This document shows, piece by piece, positions 6,269 through 6,551 of a stretch of 6,551 nt of DNA (its first letter is position 1; every line of letters begins with the position of its first letter). The notes under the pieces are model-generated. The model was not told the origin of the DNA. It ran no database searches and saw only the letters and a list, made by a program, of their open reading frames with translations. The DNA is taken from positions 15,448 through 21,998 of the forward strand of contig QAMI01000067.1 in assembly GCA_003150395.1 (NCBI GenBank), given 5' to 3'. The translations under genes were made by a program, and so were the position numbers. This DNA comes from Candidatus Gastranaerophilales bacterium (lineage in GTDB: Bacteria; Cyanobacteriota; Vampirovibrionia; Gastranaerophilales; Gastranaerophilaceae).

Positions 6269-6551
6269 ATGAATATAACTGGATTTAACGGGGGGGGGGG
6301 CACCCGCAAAATAAGCTCCTAAAGGGTTTTGTAAATGTTTTTGGCAATAACGCCGTTGCTTTTACCATGTCAGAAGTTTTGATAACTCTCGGTATAATTG
6401 GCATTATTGCAGCCATGACCTTGCCAGGATTAATAGGCAAATATCAGTTCAAAGCTTGGGAAGTTGGTTTAAAAAAACAGTATTCACTTCTTCAAAATGC
6501 GATTAATCTGGCGGTAAACGATGAAGGTATTCAGGCATGCTATACCTATTT
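6269..6551 (+). CDS. Prepilin-like protein, partial; out of frame at an 11-G run (possibly phase-variable)
   Basis: This is the N-terminal part of a type IV pilin or type II secretion pseudopilin, running off the window. From the ATG at 6269 the first codons read MNITGFN. An 11-G run (6290-6300) then leads to a stop at 6320-6322 after 17 codons. The prepilin core is in another frame, readable from 6289: HPQNKLLKGFVNVFGNNAVA, then FTMSEVLITLGIIGIIAAM, then a soluble helix to the window end. Phe at +1 and Glu at +5 of the processed N-terminus (F|TMSE) and the hydrophobic segment are diagnostic; the residue before the cut is Ala rather than the usual Gly. With 9 or 12 G the two parts join into one ORF with a leader of 30 or 31 residues. 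In the present frame of the core, a stop at 6286-6288 precedes the run, and the only downstream ATG (6367) falls inside the mature N-terminus. The promoter and RBS are intact. A sequencing error in the homopolymer would look the same. Confidence 0.8.
6290..6300 (+). repeat. 11-G homopolymer in the prepilin leader
   Basis: Eleven consecutive G in an otherwise AT-rich region, starting 21 bases after the A of the start codon. It encodes Gly codons in the prepilin leader. Tracts of this length slip readily during replication. By hand translation, 9 or 12 G leave the prepilin frame open, 10 G give a 14-residue peptide and 11 G give a 17-residue peptide. Confidence 0.95.

Noticed and set aside
6290..6300. 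G-quadruplex formed by the G-run
   Set aside because: Eleven G in one run could form at best a two-tetrad intramolecular quadruplex, so the slippage explanation is simpler.
6335..6382. ATG at 6335 with AAAGGG 8 bases upstream as an alternative start that would rescue the prepilin
   Set aside because: It is in the wrong frame for the prepilin core and ends at TGA 6380-6382 after 15 codons.
6367..6551. ATG at 6367 as the true prepilin start, which would make the G-run irrelevant
   Set aside because: It would delete the leader and the Phe at the cleavage site, leaving no prepilin peptidase site, and no RBS is placed for it; the strong promoter and RBS belong to the ATG at 6269.

Overview
The window looks like chromosomal DNA from an AT-rich, fermentative, diderm anaerobe. 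An OmpH/Skp-type periplasmic protein points to an outer membrane. A three-subunit [FeFe] hydrogenase points to H2-based disposal of NADH and ferredoxin electrons. The prepilin fragment at the right end carries an FTMSEVLITLGIIGIIAAM-type N-terminus. From general knowledge, that style of prepilin is common in gut Gastranaerophilales (Melainabacteria/Vampirovibrionia). The lineage is an inference from these three features; no marker gene here proves it.

Layout: 1-214 is AT-rich non-coding sequence. 215-682 (+) is an OmpH/Skp-like protein. It converges on a 726-1100 (-) small secreted protein of unknown function, and the two share a bidirectional terminator at 692-725. The core of the window is a minus-strand operon read right to left: a NuoE-like subunit (5391-4897), a NuoF-like subunit (4897-3035) and the catalytic [FeFe] hydrogenase (2913-1159). 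A good sigma70-type promoter (-35 at 5475-5480, -10 at 5452-5457) lies upstream. The hydC and hydB reading frames overlap by one base. hydB and hydA are separated by 121 bp rich in short direct and inverted repeats. A strong hairpin without a U-run follows hydA. Upstream of the operon, also on the minus strand, is endonuclease III (6166-5543). Divergent from it is a prepilin-like gene that begins at 6269 (+) and runs off the window.

How the genes work together: HydC and HydB (flavin, NAD(H) and Fe-S relay) plus HydA (H-cluster) should form a cytoplasmic NAD(H)-linked hydrogenase of the HydABC/Hnd type. In characterised relatives it couples H2 to NAD(H) and ferredoxin by flavin-based electron bifurcation or confurcation. 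Nth is a DNA-repair gene with no obvious functional tie to the operon.

The most interesting observation is at the right end. The prepilin gene has a textbook promoter, ribosome binding site and ATG, but an 11-G homopolymer just after the start puts the prepilin core out of frame. A tract of 9 or 12 G would restore one continuous ORF, and the tract lies in the leader that prepilin peptidase should remove. This is the arrangement expected of a slipped-strand phase-variable switch, although an assembly error in the homopolymer is the main alternative.
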